Shown here piece after piece: positions 1 to 7,063 of a stretch of 32,060 nt of DNA. This DNA comes from Gemmatimonadaceae bacterium (GTDB lineage Bacteria > Gemmatimonadota > Gemmatimonadetes > Gemmatimonadales > Gemmatimonadaceae). The notes below the pieces were generated by a model, which saw nothing but the letters and a program-made list of their open reading frames with translations, was not told where the DNA came from and ran no database searches. How positions within the stretch are numbered: position 1 is the first letter of the stretch; each line of letters opens with the position of its first letter. The stretch is from NCBI GenBank assembly GCA_019745365.1, contig JAIETI010000046.1, positions 1 through 32,060 of the forward strand, written 5' to 3'. Both the position numbers and the translations under genes were made by a program.

Positions 1-80
1 TATAGAAGTGACGTCACAAGGACGTATATTGTACTCTAGTCGGTTTACTGCCTGGTACCTGTTTATTTTAAACGCTTTGC
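1..80. other. AT-rich leader of the bacteriocin island
   Basis: This stretch is visibly richer in A and T than the rest of the window. It holds a perfect 10-bp palindrome at 8-17 (GTGACGTCAC) and a small inverted repeat at 61-73 (GTTTA/TAAAC). No convincing -35/-10 pair or Shine-Dalgarno site is seen. One frame is open from position 2 into the C tract; if translated it would give a short hydrophobic stretch (WYLFILNALHVF) just before the prolines, in a different frame from the downstream gene. It may be promoter, an upstream coding end cut by the window, or transferred DNA. Confidence 0.4.
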
Positions 81-839
81 ATGTTTTCATCACCCCCCCC
101 CCCCCCCCCGAGAAGTGCTGTCGCGTTTCCCTCCCCGATCGTAACCCATAGGAGCATCCCCCGACCGCTCTGTGTTGAGGCGACCGAATGGGCCACCAGG
201 ACACGCGGCTCCCTGGTGTACTCGGTTGACGAGATCGCGGCTCTCCCGGCGGCGTTTCGGCGTGCCGCCCTTCGAGAAGCATCCGCGCGAGATCGCGTGA
301 GGTACTGGAACGAGCGCCTTGGCGAGTTCACTGGCGCGCGATCATCCCTGAATGGCCGCCAAAGGCGGTTCGTGGACTCAGTTCGAGCGACGATGCCTCG
401 CTTCTTTGATACGGTTCCTCCCAATTCTCAACAGGTCGCTCAACTGTTTGCCCGGGCCGCGGAGGTTCTTAGTCGGCCGGTTGCGCTCGACGTGTTCGTC
501 TCGCTTGATCTGCCCGACGCGCGCACGACGGGGAACCGCAGAGGGTCGCTACGAAGGACTGTCGCAGCTGCGCGAGGTCGAGCAGCCGTTCGCGGTTCAG
601 GCGCCGCAGTCGCCTATCTTGCGACCCAGTGGCTGCCGCGACGAGCGCTCGCTGTGGGGGTCAGTCGGACGGCACTACTCCAGAACGACTGTGGCTGTAG
701 CCTAACCGGAGGCGATTTTTGTGGGCTTACGACCGGGATAAGCCAGTGCCAGTCTACCGGGTGCGTGGTGTATCCGATCGGATGTGGCATCCTCGGTTGG
801 GCGTCATGCAACGGCGAGTGCTCGAAGCCGGACATCTAG
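81..839 (+). CDS. Fulvocin-C-like bacteriocin precursor
   Basis: A 252-residue protein with a helical, charged N-terminal part (residues 50-190) and a Cys-rich tail. The last 51 residues contain eight cysteines (204, 206, 214, 223, 228, 235, 243, 247) spaced as C-x-C, x7-C, x8-C, x4-C, x6-CG, then GW-x2-C-NGxC. This resembles fulvocin C of Myxococcus fulvus, a 45-residue eight-cysteine bacteriocin with the same opening CxC, a central C-G and GW, and a terminal CNG. The helical part (ALPAAFRR, RVRYW, QRRFVDSV, ALDVFVSLD) fits the region preceding the peptide in fulvocin-C-related proteins. The mature peptide probably starts near residue 202. No classical signal peptide follows ATG 81, and the start lies directly before the C17 tract, so the N-terminus is uncertain. 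It is followed by a membrane protein and an ABC ATPase on the same strand. Confidence 0.72.
   Translation: MFSSPPPPPPRSAVAFPSPIVTHRSIPRPLCVEATEWATRTRGSLVYSVDEIAALPAAFRRAALREASARDRVRYWNERLGEFTGARSSLNGRQRRFVDSVRATMPRFFDTVPPNSQQVAQLFARAAEVLSRPVALDVFVSLDLPDARTTGNRRGSLRRTVAAARGRAAVRGSGAAVAYLATQWLPRRALAVGVSRTALLQNDCGCSLTGGDFCGLTTGISQCQSTGCVVYPIGCGILGWASCNGECSKPDI
93..109 (+). repeat. Homopolymeric C tract (17 C)
   Basis: Seventeen consecutive C residues lie 12 bases after the ATG at 81, in the first codons of the bacteriocin-precursor frame, where they encode prolines 5-10. Long poly-C or poly-G tracts near a 5' end are classic slipped-strand phase-variation sites. A one-base change would break the frame from ATG 81. 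Loss of one C would instead join the open upstream frame to the precursor. A sequencing or assembly artefact is a real alternative, because homopolymers of this length are often miscounted. Confidence 0.9.
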
Positions 840-850
840 CCAGGTGCTAG
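836..850 (+). other. Small inverted repeat after the bacteriocin gene
   Basis: CTAGC (836-840) and GCTAG (846-850) flank a 5-base loop and overlap the stop codon of the precursor gene. The stem has only five pairs and no T run follows. It is at most a weak RNA processing or attenuation element, separating expression of the peptide from the two transport genes. Confidence 0.25.
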
Positions 851-950
851 CTGCCCGAGGTCTCGCGCCATCGCCCGCGCGATGCGATCCCGAACCGGAT
901 GCAGTTCGCACAGCTTCTCTGCGACAGGCATCGCGAGGCGCCGCACCGGT

Positions 951-1283
951 ATGAGGGAAGTCGTTCGCGTGTCGCGTCTTTATGTGGCTCAACCTCAGCG
1001 CGCTCATCGCCGAGTGCTTCTCGTCGGGTTGAGTGTAGCCGTGCTCAGCCGTGCCATGCTCGCAGTTGCACAGCTCGCTCTGTCGGAGACTTTGCGACTT
1101 TCGGTCACAGCGACGATAGCGCATCTCGCGATCGTCGCTGTGATTGTGCTCCTTCAGCTCGAACGGTCGCGACGAACACTGTTGCTCGCCACCCTAGGCA
1201 TCAGACGCCGACAAATTGTCGCCATCGCGGCCGTCGCCGGCCTGCTCGTGGAGAGCGCAGTACGGATCGTTGCTTCATGGTAG
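951..1283 (+). CDS. Small membrane protein of the bacteriocin island
   Basis: A 110-residue protein with about three hydrophobic segments (residues 22-44, 50-69, 88-106) and a basic N-terminus. The motif LLLATLGIRRRQIV near residues 77-90 recalls short membrane proteins encoded next to stand-alone ABC ATPases, which often carry a similar LLxNLG-type stretch. It overlaps the ATPase start by 7 nt (ATGGTAG, 1277-1283), which points to coupled translation and probably a shared complex. I chose ATG 951 because residues encoded from 882 onward are polar and low in quality; the frame is open to 882, so a 133-residue form is possible. Likely role: membrane partner of the ATPase in export of, or immunity to, the peptide. 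No named family is recognised. Confidence 0.6.
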   Translation: MREVVRVSRLYVAQPQRAHRRVLLVGLSVAVLSRAMLAVAQLALSETLRLSVTATIAHLAIVAVIVLLQLERSRRTLLLATLGIRRRQIVAIAAVAGLLVESAVRIVASW

Positions 1284-1978
1284 CGCCGTCGATGATTGCT
1301 TGCGACTCGGTCGGGAAGCGGTTCGGCGAGCGGCGGGTGTTGTCCGCCGCGAGCACGCACGTTCGCGCCGGGGAAGTGCGCGCCATTCTTGGACGAAATG
1401 GTGTCGGTAAATCGACGCTCCTAAGGATTCTCGTCGGCCTTGTGACTCCCGACTACGGGCGAGTCGAATGGAGAGGGTTCAACGCCGATGGGCTCTCGTT
1501 TGCGGCGCGATGCGCGCAGGGCCTCCGCTACCTTCCGTCCGAGGGTCTCCTGAGTCCGTACGATCGGCTCCGAGAGCAGTTGCTCGACGTTGCGGAACGC
1601 TTCGGAGGCGATGTGAACCTCGCCCTCGAGCTCCTCGACCTAGGCCGCGTGGCTAGGCAGCGAATTGGCGCTCTGTCCGGCGGCGAGCAGCGACGGGCGA
1701 ACCTAGCCGTCGCGCTGTTGGGAAACCCGACGGCTTTCGTGGCCGACGAACCGTTTCGTGATGTGGATCCGAAGGACCGTGCGGTGGTGGGACACACGCT
1801 TCAGGAGCTCGCGCGTCGTGGGACGGCTTGCGTGATCACAGGGCACGAACTGCCGACGATTATGTCCTTCGCCACTCATATCACGTTGTGCACGAGCGGG
1901 ACATGCTACGATCTCGGGACGGTCGCGCACGCGACCGAGCAGTCAATTCTCCGACGTGAGGTCGGTTGGCTCGGCTGA
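1277..1978 (+). CDS. ABC transporter ATP-binding protein of the bacteriocin island
   Basis: A 233-residue single nucleotide-binding domain. Walker A is GRNGVGKST (39-47), the signature is LSGGEQ (133-138), Walker B ends in DEP (157-159), a D-loop-like DVD follows at 163-165, and the switch histidine is H190. The Q-loop position reads YLPS (85-88), with Ser where Gln is usual, so this is a divergent ATPase. It probably energises export of, or self-protection against, the adjacent fulvocin-like peptide; this role is inferred from position only. No full-size permease is nearby, so the 110-aa membrane protein is the only candidate partner. The gene ends convergently with queG, overlapping it by 36 nt. 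Confidence 0.88.
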   Translation: MVAPSMIACDSVGKRFGERRVLSAASTHVRAGEVRAILGRNGVGKSTLLRILVGLVTPDYGRVEWRGFNADGLSFAARCAQGLRYLPSEGLLSPYDRLREQLLDVAERFGGDVNLALELLDLGRVARQRIGALSGGEQRRANLAVALLGNPTAFVADEPFRDVDPKDRAVVGHTLQELARRGTACVITGHELPTIMSFATHITLCTSGTCYDLGTVAHATEQSILRREVGWLG

Positions 1979-2917
1979 TTTAGTCAGGCTATTCCGCGCC
2001 ACCACCGCCGCATTCCGTCGCAATCCCGCCGGCTTGGCGCGCATCATCGCGGAGCCCGCGAGCGCGGCGCGCAACGCCCCGTCATCCATCGCGAGGATCG
2101 TCTGTGCGAGCGTGGGCGCGTCGAGCCCCGCGAACGGCTCGCGCGCTGCGAGCGGCCCCGGGCGCGGCGCGTGCGCGAACTTCTCATTCCACGGGCACAC
2201 CTCTTGGCAGATATCGCAGCCGTACACGTGTGCGCCGATCTCACTCGCTTGCGCGGCGGGGATCTCCCCCTTCAGCTCGATGGTGAGGTAGGAGATGCAG
2301 CGCGTGGCGTCGAGCGTACCTGGCGCGGGGAGCGCGCCGGTCGGACACGCATCGAGGCAGCGCGTGCACGTCCCGCAGTGTTCGCTCGCGAACGGCGCGT
2401 CGGGCGCGAGGTCGAGATCGATGAAGAGCGCGCCGATGAAGAAGAACGATCCGCGCTGCGGATGGATGAGCATCGTGTTCTTCCCGAACCATCCCAGCCC
2501 CGCCTGACGCGCCAGATCACGCTCGAGGATCGGCCCGGTGTCGACGTAGGCGCGTCCCCCGACCTCGGGGCCCACCTCCGTGCGGAGCCACGCGAGCAGC
2601 CCCTCGAGCCGGTCCCACATCACTCGGTGGTAGTCGTCGCCGCGCGCGTAGCGGGCGATCGGCCCGGCGGGTTGCCGGCCGCCGTAGTCGAGCCCGACCA
2701 CGATTGCGCTCCGCATCCCGGGTTCGGGACGCGTGGTGTCCGCGCGCAGGGCAGCGCCGCGCGCGAGGTAGTCCATCGTGCCGTGATACCCCGCGTCCAG
2801 CCACGCCTGAAAGCGCGACGCGGTGGGCGCGGGACCGAGCGCGGTGATGCCGACGAGGTCGAAGCCAAGGCCGAAGGCCTGCGCCTTGCAGCGCGCCTCG
2901 AGCGAGGCGGCGCTCAC
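1943..2917 (-). CDS. queG: Epoxyqueuosine reductase QueG
   Basis: A cobalamin-dependent iron-sulfur enzyme reducing epoxyqueuosine to queuosine in the anticodon loop of tRNAs. From GTG 2917 it is 324 residues, a short form of the family. The probable catalytic acid is D126 in VDTGPILER. Cysteines C181, C184, C187, C191 and C207, C234, C237, C241 supply two [4Fe-4S] clusters. GTG 2917 was chosen because it overlaps the TGA of the upstream 82-aa gene (GTGA) and because family similarity begins there. The C-terminus has only one HEAT-like helix pair, and its last roughly 14 codons run across the 3' end of the ABC ATPase gene. The natural end may therefore have been changed when the island joined this locus. 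Confidence 0.93.
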   Translation of the reverse strand: MSAASLEARCKAQAFGLGFDLVGITALGPAPTASRFQAWLDAGYHGTMDYLARGAALRADTTRPEPGMRSAIVVGLDYGGRQPAGPIARYARGDDYHRVMWDRLEGLLAWLRTEVGPEVGGRAYVDTGPILERDLARQAGLGWFGKNTMLIHPQRGSFFFIGALFIDLDLAPDAPFASEHCGTCTRCLDACPTGALPAPGTLDATRCISYLTIELKGEIPAAQASEIGAHVYGCDICQEVCPWNEKFAHAPRPGPLAAREPFAGLDAPTLAQTILAMDDGALRAALAGSAMMRAKPAGLRRNAAVVARNSLTKSAEPTDLTSEN

Positions 2918-3162
2918 GGGAACTGCACGGCCCAGCGCGCGTAGCGTTCGACGTCGTCCGCGGGCGGAACGGCGTGGTGATCGCCGTACACCGTGTGCAT
3001 CCGCCAGGCGAGATAGCGCCGGCTCGGGAGCGGGAGGAACGGGAACCGCCCCCACCATCCGCGGCGCCGGAACCGCCACGCCACGCGGACGAGCGCCACC
3101 CCGAGCGCCGGATCCGCGACGGCGCGCAGCGCGAGCACAAGAGAGAGGCGGAGCCATACCAT
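2914..3162 (-). CDS. Conserved small protein coupled to queG
   Basis: An 82-residue basic protein with a hydrophobic N-terminal helix (residues 1-28), an Arg/Trp-rich middle, and a C-terminal motif RRYLAWRMHTVYGD followed by AVPPADDVERYARW. The pattern YL-W/R-R-x-x-T-x-YGD with a later DVxxYxRW is familiar from small conserved proteins of unknown function in high-GC bacteria. Its TGA overlaps the queG GTG by 4 nt, so the two are co-translated in the order small gene then queG. It may be a membrane-peripheral protein; no function can be assigned. Confidence 0.72.
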   Translation of the reverse strand: MVWLRLSLVLALRAVADPALGVALVRVAWRFRRRGWWGRFPFLPLPSRRYLAWRMHTVYGDHHAVPPADDVERYARWAVQFP

Positions 3163-3204
3163 GCTCAGAATCTACCGCGCTCACCCCCTGTCGCCGAGGG
3201 AGCT

Positions 3205-3210
3205 ACCTTG
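3205..3210 (+). promoter_or_regulatory. Possible -10 element of the acyltransferase gene
   Basis: TACCTT ends 9 bases before ATG 3220 and sits in the string CTACCTTGCAGGGAGCGA, which closely matches CTAGATTGCAGGGAGCGA at the greA promoter. If used, the transcript would start at or just before the ATG, giving an almost leaderless mRNA. No good -35 box is seen, and GGAG at 3214-3217 is too close to the ATG to act well as a Shine-Dalgarno site. Confidence 0.3.
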
Positions 3211-3219
3211 CAGGGAGCG

Positions 3220-4554
3220 ATGATCCTCTACCACGCGTTCCACGCCATCTGTACGGCCGCGACTCGGACCTACTACCGCTTCACCATCGGCGGCGCGGTG
3301 GTGCCGGGCGCGGGGCCGGTGCTGCTCGTGGCGAACCACCAGAACTCGCTCGTCGATGCGGGGATGGTCGTGGTGAGCGCCGGGCGGTCGGTGCGCTTCC
3401 TTGCCAAGTCGCCGCTCTTCACCGATCCGCGCATCGGGTGGCTGATCCGCGCCGTGGGCTGCATCCCGGTGTATCGGCAGGAGGACGATCCCGCGCGGCT
3501 CGGCGAGAACCTCGACTCCTTCCGCGCCGTGCACGAGGCGCTCTCCGAGGGGTACGCGGTCGGGATCTTCCCTGAGGGGCGGAGTCATCGCGATCCGCGT
3601 ATGTCGCGTCTCAAGACCGGCGCGGCGCGCATCGCGCTCGGTGCGGTGCCGGCCGTGGGAGGGGCGTTCCCGATCGTCCCCGTCGGCCTCGTCTTCGATC
3701 AGCAGGCGGTGTTCCGTTCGGCGGCGCGCATCGTCGTCGGTGAACCGTTCGATTGGAGCGATCTCGCCGCGCGGGGGCTCCACGACAAGCACGCGGTGCG
3801 CGATCTCACCACGCGGATCGACGATGCGATGCGTTCGGTGACGCTCAATCTCGATTCGTGGGAGGATGAAGGGGTCGTGCGCACCGCGGAAGCGGTCTGG
3901 ACCGCTGAAGTGGGCGCGCCGCGCGATCCCGCGCTCGTGATGCAGCGCCTCCGGGTGACGAGCGAGGGGCTGCGTCGGCTCCGTGCCGGGGAGGATGAGG
4001 ATTGGCGCGCCGTCTCGCGCGACCTCAAGACCCACGCGCAGGAACTCGACGCGTTGGGGATGAATCCGGCCGCGCTCGTGCGGCAGCCGACCTTCTGGTC
4101 GAACCTCGGGTGGGTGCTGCGGCGCCTCCCGATGCTGGCGACGCTCCCCGTCGCGGCGCTCGCCGTGCTCCTCTTCAGGTTTCCGCAGGAGCTCACCTCC
4201 TTCGTCGCGGGAAAGGCGGCCGAGGCCGAAGGGCCCGATGCGATCCCGACGTTCCGCATCCTGGGGGGCGCGGTGATCTTCACCGTGTGGGGACTCCTCC
4301 TCACCGCGCTCGCCGGCTGGCTGGGCGGGTGGGGGTGGGCACTCGCGGTCGTCGTCGGACTTCCGCTGCTCGGGATCGCGGGGCTTCTCGTGACCGAGTG
4401 GCAGCGGCTGAGTTGGCGTTCGCTCCGGCGGTTCTTCGTGCGGCACATCGAACGCGAGCGGATCGAGACGCTCCGCGCGGCGCAGCGCGACCTCGGCGCA
4501 CGGATGCAGGCCCTCCTCGTGGTCGCGCTCAAGCGCGACGCCGCGGCGCGCTAG
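3220..4554 (+). CDS. 1-acyl-glycerol-3-phosphate acyltransferase-like membrane protein
   Basis: A 444-residue PlsC-type acyltransferase that probably acylates lysophosphatidate or a related lipid acceptor at the cytoplasmic membrane. The catalytic histidine motif is NHQNSLVD (H40, D46), the NHxNSLxD form with one residue more than the usual Hx4D. The glycerophosphate-binding motif is FPEGRSH (117-123), and a later VPVGLVF block completes the fold. The C-terminal third has two or three membrane segments (LPMLATLPVAALAVLLF and the stretch from IFTVWG to GIAGLLV). ATG 3220 fits the family start; TTG 3208 behind GAGGGAG is an alternative. It converges with the phosphodiesterase gene, and the two stop codons share CTAG (4551-4554). 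Confidence 0.88.
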   Translation: MILYHAFHAICTAATRTYYRFTIGGAVVPGAGPVLLVANHQNSLVDAGMVVVSAGRSVRFLAKSPLFTDPRIGWLIRAVGCIPVYRQEDDPARLGENLDSFRAVHEALSEGYAVGIFPEGRSHRDPRMSRLKTGAARIALGAVPAVGGAFPIVPVGLVFDQQAVFRSAARIVVGEPFDWSDLAARGLHDKHAVRDLTTRIDDAMRSVTLNLDSWEDEGVVRTAEAVWTAEVGAPRDPALVMQRLRVTSEGLRRLRAGEDEDWRAVSRDLKTHAQELDALGMNPAALVRQPTFWSNLGWVLRRLPMLATLPVAALAVLLFRFPQELTSFVAGKAAEAEGPDAIPTFRILGGAVIFTVWGLLLTALAGWLGGWGWALAVVVGLPLLGIAGLLVTEWQRLSWRSLRRFFVRHIERERIETLRAAQRDLGARMQALLVVALKRDAAAR

Positions 4555-5954
4555 TAGAACGACGCGCCGTCGAGCACGCTGGGGGCCGGGCGGCCCAAGA
4601 CGTGCAGTGCGCTCGGAAAGACGTCGGTGGTCCGCCGCGGCGCGCGCACCGGTGGCGCGTCGAGGAGGAGAGGGACGCGCATATGCTCGGCGTGCAGCGC
4701 CCCATGACTCGAGACGTGGGGGATCGGCTCGTACTTGGCGCGCAGGTCCCAGTCGCGCGCGGCGCTGACGAGGAGGTCGCCGCAGCGCGCGCTTCCGCAC
4801 AGGTGCGTGAGCTGCACCAACGCGTCGGGATAATCACTCGCCGCACAGGCGTCGTGCGCGGCGTCACGTCCCTCCACGTCGATCGTTCCGTGGAGTGCGA
4901 GCGGGTCACCACCCGCGACCGGGGAATACCCGTAACGCTCGCCGCAGCGCGTCACCATCGCCGCGCCGCGCGTCCGATGGCGCACCTCGACCGCATCGAC
5001 GGCGTGCGGGAGGATCAGGAGATCCGTCGACGGCCGCTCAAGCAGCCGCGACGCGATCGCCTCGAAGCGCGGCGCGAGCGCGGGCCACCAGGGGCGCGTG
5101 CGGCGACGGAGGTCGAGGTACACGTGGCTCATCGCGTTCCCGCTCACCATCACGGCGGCGTCGCGGCCGCGGCCGAACACCCACGGATGCGCGATGACGC
5201 CGAGCCCCCACGCGGCGAGGAGCCCGGCGAGATCCTCGTGGTGTCGCACGGGAGAGTGTCCGTGATCGCTCACCACCCAGAGGCGGAGCGGTCGACCGTC
5301 GCGCTGGGCGTCGGCGCGGAGCTGCGCTGCGGTCTCGTCGACGATGCGCATCGCGTCGAAGACCTCGGGCGCGCCGTGCCCGCGTTGATGCGAGACCTTG
5401 TCGATCCCCGGATGCGCGAGGAAGGCGACGTCGGGCGGATCACGGCGCACACGCTCGCAGACGCGGCGCCCCAACTCGCGGTCGAGCACGAGCCACCCGC
5501 GCACGTCGCCGCGGAAGTGCGTCCAGCCCGCGCGGATGCCGAAGGCGATACCGAAGCCGATGCGGTCCCGGAGGGCGAGCCCCCGGCCGAGTGGTGAGAG
5601 CGCCGCGAGCGCGCGCGGGACCGACTCGAAGAGCGTCGGCGCGTCCGGTGCGAGATCGCGGTCGGCGTGGCGCGCCTCGGCCCCCACGTAGGAGCGGGCG
5701 TAGTCGGGCCACCGCGTCGCGGTGCGGGCGCGGTCCCACCAACGGATCCCGGGGATCCCCGCCGCCCCCGGAAAGCGCCCGAGCAGGAACGGGGTGTACG
5801 CCGGGCCCGTCACCGAGGGGAAGACGGAGGTCACCTCGTGCAGCCCACCACCTTCCTCGCGGAGCCGCGCGAGTGCCGGGAGCGCACCCGTATCGAGCGC
5901 GCTTCGGAGCGTATCCGGTCGCGCGCCGTCGGCGACGAGGATGACGAGGGTCAC
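4551..5954 (-). CDS. Alkaline phosphatase superfamily phosphodiesterase
   Basis: A 467-residue type I phosphodiesterase / nucleotide-pyrophosphatase-like enzyme. It opens with VTLVILVADGARPDTL, where D9 is a metal ligand. The nucleophile is probably T49 in FPSVTGP (45-51). Later metal-ligand blocks are GIDKVSH, SDHGHS and SHGALHAEHM. It should hydrolyse phosphodiester or phosphomonoester bonds with two zinc ions; the substrate cannot be read from sequence. No signal peptide is seen from GTG 5954, so it looks cytoplasmic, which is less common in this family. GTG 5954 is chosen because the family starts at this beta-strand; the frame stays open to 6032. It is divergent from the LOG gene. Confidence 0.85.
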   Translation of the reverse strand: MTLVILVADGARPDTLRSALDTGALPALARLREEGGGLHEVTSVFPSVTGPAYTPFLLGRFPGAAGIPGIRWWDRARTATRWPDYARSYVGAEARHADRDLAPDAPTLFESVPRALAALSPLGRGLALRDRIGFGIAFGIRAGWTHFRGDVRGWLVLDRELGRRVCERVRRDPPDVAFLAHPGIDKVSHQRGHGAPEVFDAMRIVDETAAQLRADAQRDGRPLRLWVVSDHGHSPVRHHEDLAGLLAAWGLGVIAHPWVFGRGRDAAVMVSGNAMSHVYLDLRRRTRPWWPALAPRFEAIASRLLERPSTDLLILPHAVDAVEVRHRTRGAAMVTRCGERYGYSPVAGGDPLALHGTIDVEGRDAAHDACAASDYPDALVQLTHLCGSARCGDLLVSAARDWDLRAKYEPIPHVSSHGALHAEHMRVPLLLDAPPVRAPRRTTDVFPSALHVLGRPAPSVLDGASFY

Positions 5955-6036
5955 GCGCGGTGGGGTGAGGGCACGGCGAACGAAAGCGCCGCCGCCGTGT
6001 GGCGGCAAGCGGGGACCGCGGGCAGATTCCACTCCC

Positions 6037-6051
6037 GCCGCACGGTGCGGC
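6037..6051. promoter_or_regulatory. Perfect 15-bp dyad upstream of the LOG gene
   Basis: GCCGCAC (6037-6043), one central G, and GTGCGGC (6045-6051) form a perfect dyad 13 bases before ATG 6065, in the 110-bp gap between divergent genes. The spacer is too short for a stable RNA hairpin, so a protein operator is more likely if it has any function. Such dyads also arise by chance in very GC-rich DNA. Confidence 0.3.
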
Positions 6052-6064
6052 CCACCCGACGCCC

Positions 6065-7048
6065 ATGCCTGACCGTCCCAAGCGCGGTTCGCGCGCGAAA
6101 CCGAAGACCGCCGCCACGAAACCCGCGCGCGCCAAGGGCAAGGGCACGCAGCCGCGCACCGCGAGTGGCGCGCTCATGGAGCCCTCCACCTTCGCACGCG
6201 CCGGCGAGGAGTCGGTCGCGGGGATGCGCGAACGCGTCGTCGCCGGACACCGCGCGGCGGGGCGGCAGCATCAGACGAGCGAGTGGCGCGTCCCGGTGCG
6301 CCCGGTGCAGCCGAACGCCGACGACGCCATCCGCGACACGAATCCGCTCTCGCTCGCGGACCGCGAACTCCTGCAGCTCGGCGGCGCCGGCGCCGATTTC
6401 ACGCGCACTGATCCCTGGCGGATCCTCCGCATCACCGCCGAGTTCATCGACGGGTTCGACAAGCTCGCGAGCGTGCAGCGCGGCGTGACGATCTTCGGGT
6501 CGGCGCGCACCGCGCCCGACGATCCGCAGTACGCGCAGGCCGCGGAGGTCTCCAAGCTCCTCGCGCAGGCGGGCTTCGAGATCATCACCGGCGCCGGCCC
6601 CGGGATCATGGAAGCGGCGAACAAGGGGGCGAAGGCCGGCGGCGGGCGCTCGATCGGCTGCAACATCGAGCTCCCCTTCGAGCAGGGCGCGAACCCGTAC
6701 GTCGATACACTGGTCGATTTCCGCTACTTCTTCGTGCGGAAGACGATGTTCATCAAGTACTCGGTGGCGTTCATCATCTTCCCCGGCGGCTTCGGCACCC
6801 TCGACGAACTCTTCGAGGCGCTCACGCTGATCCAGACGGGGAAGATCTCGAACTTCCCGGTCATCCTCTTCGGGCGGCACTACTGGGCCGGACTCATCCG
6901 CTGGCTCCAGTCGCGGGTGCTCGGTGAAGGGAAGATCTCGGCGGGCGACATGGATCTCGCCGTCATCACCGACGATCCGCATGAGGCGGCGCACGCGGTG
7001 ATCACGGCTTACGAAGCGGCGCGGCACCTGCAGCGCGCGCCGCGCTGA
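6065..7048 (+). CDS. LOG-family nucleotide 5'-monophosphate nucleosidase
   Basis: A 327-residue member of the LOG / TIGR00730 family. These enzymes cleave the N-glycosidic bond of nucleoside 5'-monophosphates; in plants they release active cytokinins, and in bacteria they probably salvage or clean up nucleotides. The signature PGGFGTLDE lies at 240-248 with catalytic E248, preceded by RKTMF (225-229), and GAGPGIMEAANKG at 176-188 forms the nucleotide-binding loop. The first 35 residues are a Lys/Arg/Ala-rich tail absent from short LOG proteins. ATG 6065 is the last start before this tail. It lies 15 nt before the deoxyhypusine-synthase-like gene, probably in one operon. Confidence 0.9.
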   Translation: MPDRPKRGSRAKPKTAATKPARAKGKGTQPRTASGALMEPSTFARAGEESVAGMRERVVAGHRAAGRQHQTSEWRVPVRPVQPNADDAIRDTNPLSLADRELLQLGGAGADFTRTDPWRILRITAEFIDGFDKLASVQRGVTIFGSARTAPDDPQYAQAAEVSKLLAQAGFEIITGAGPGIMEAANKGAKAGGGRSIGCNIELPFEQGANPYVDTLVDFRYFFVRKTMFIKYSVAFIIFPGGFGTLDELFEALTLIQTGKISNFPVILFGRHYWAGLIRWLQSRVLGEGKISAGDMDLAVITDDPHEAAHAVITAYEAARHLQRAPR

Positions 7049-7063
7049 CCTTTCGGAGCGAAC

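Noticed and set aside
8-17. GTGACGTCAC palindrome as an attachment site or transposon end
   Set aside because: No second copy or inverted partner was found near the island's right edge, and no integrase or transposase gene is in the window.
352-705. 117-aa frame overlapping the bacteriocin precursor
   Set aside because: Different frame with no motif; the precursor frame carries the helical family region and the eight-cysteine tail.
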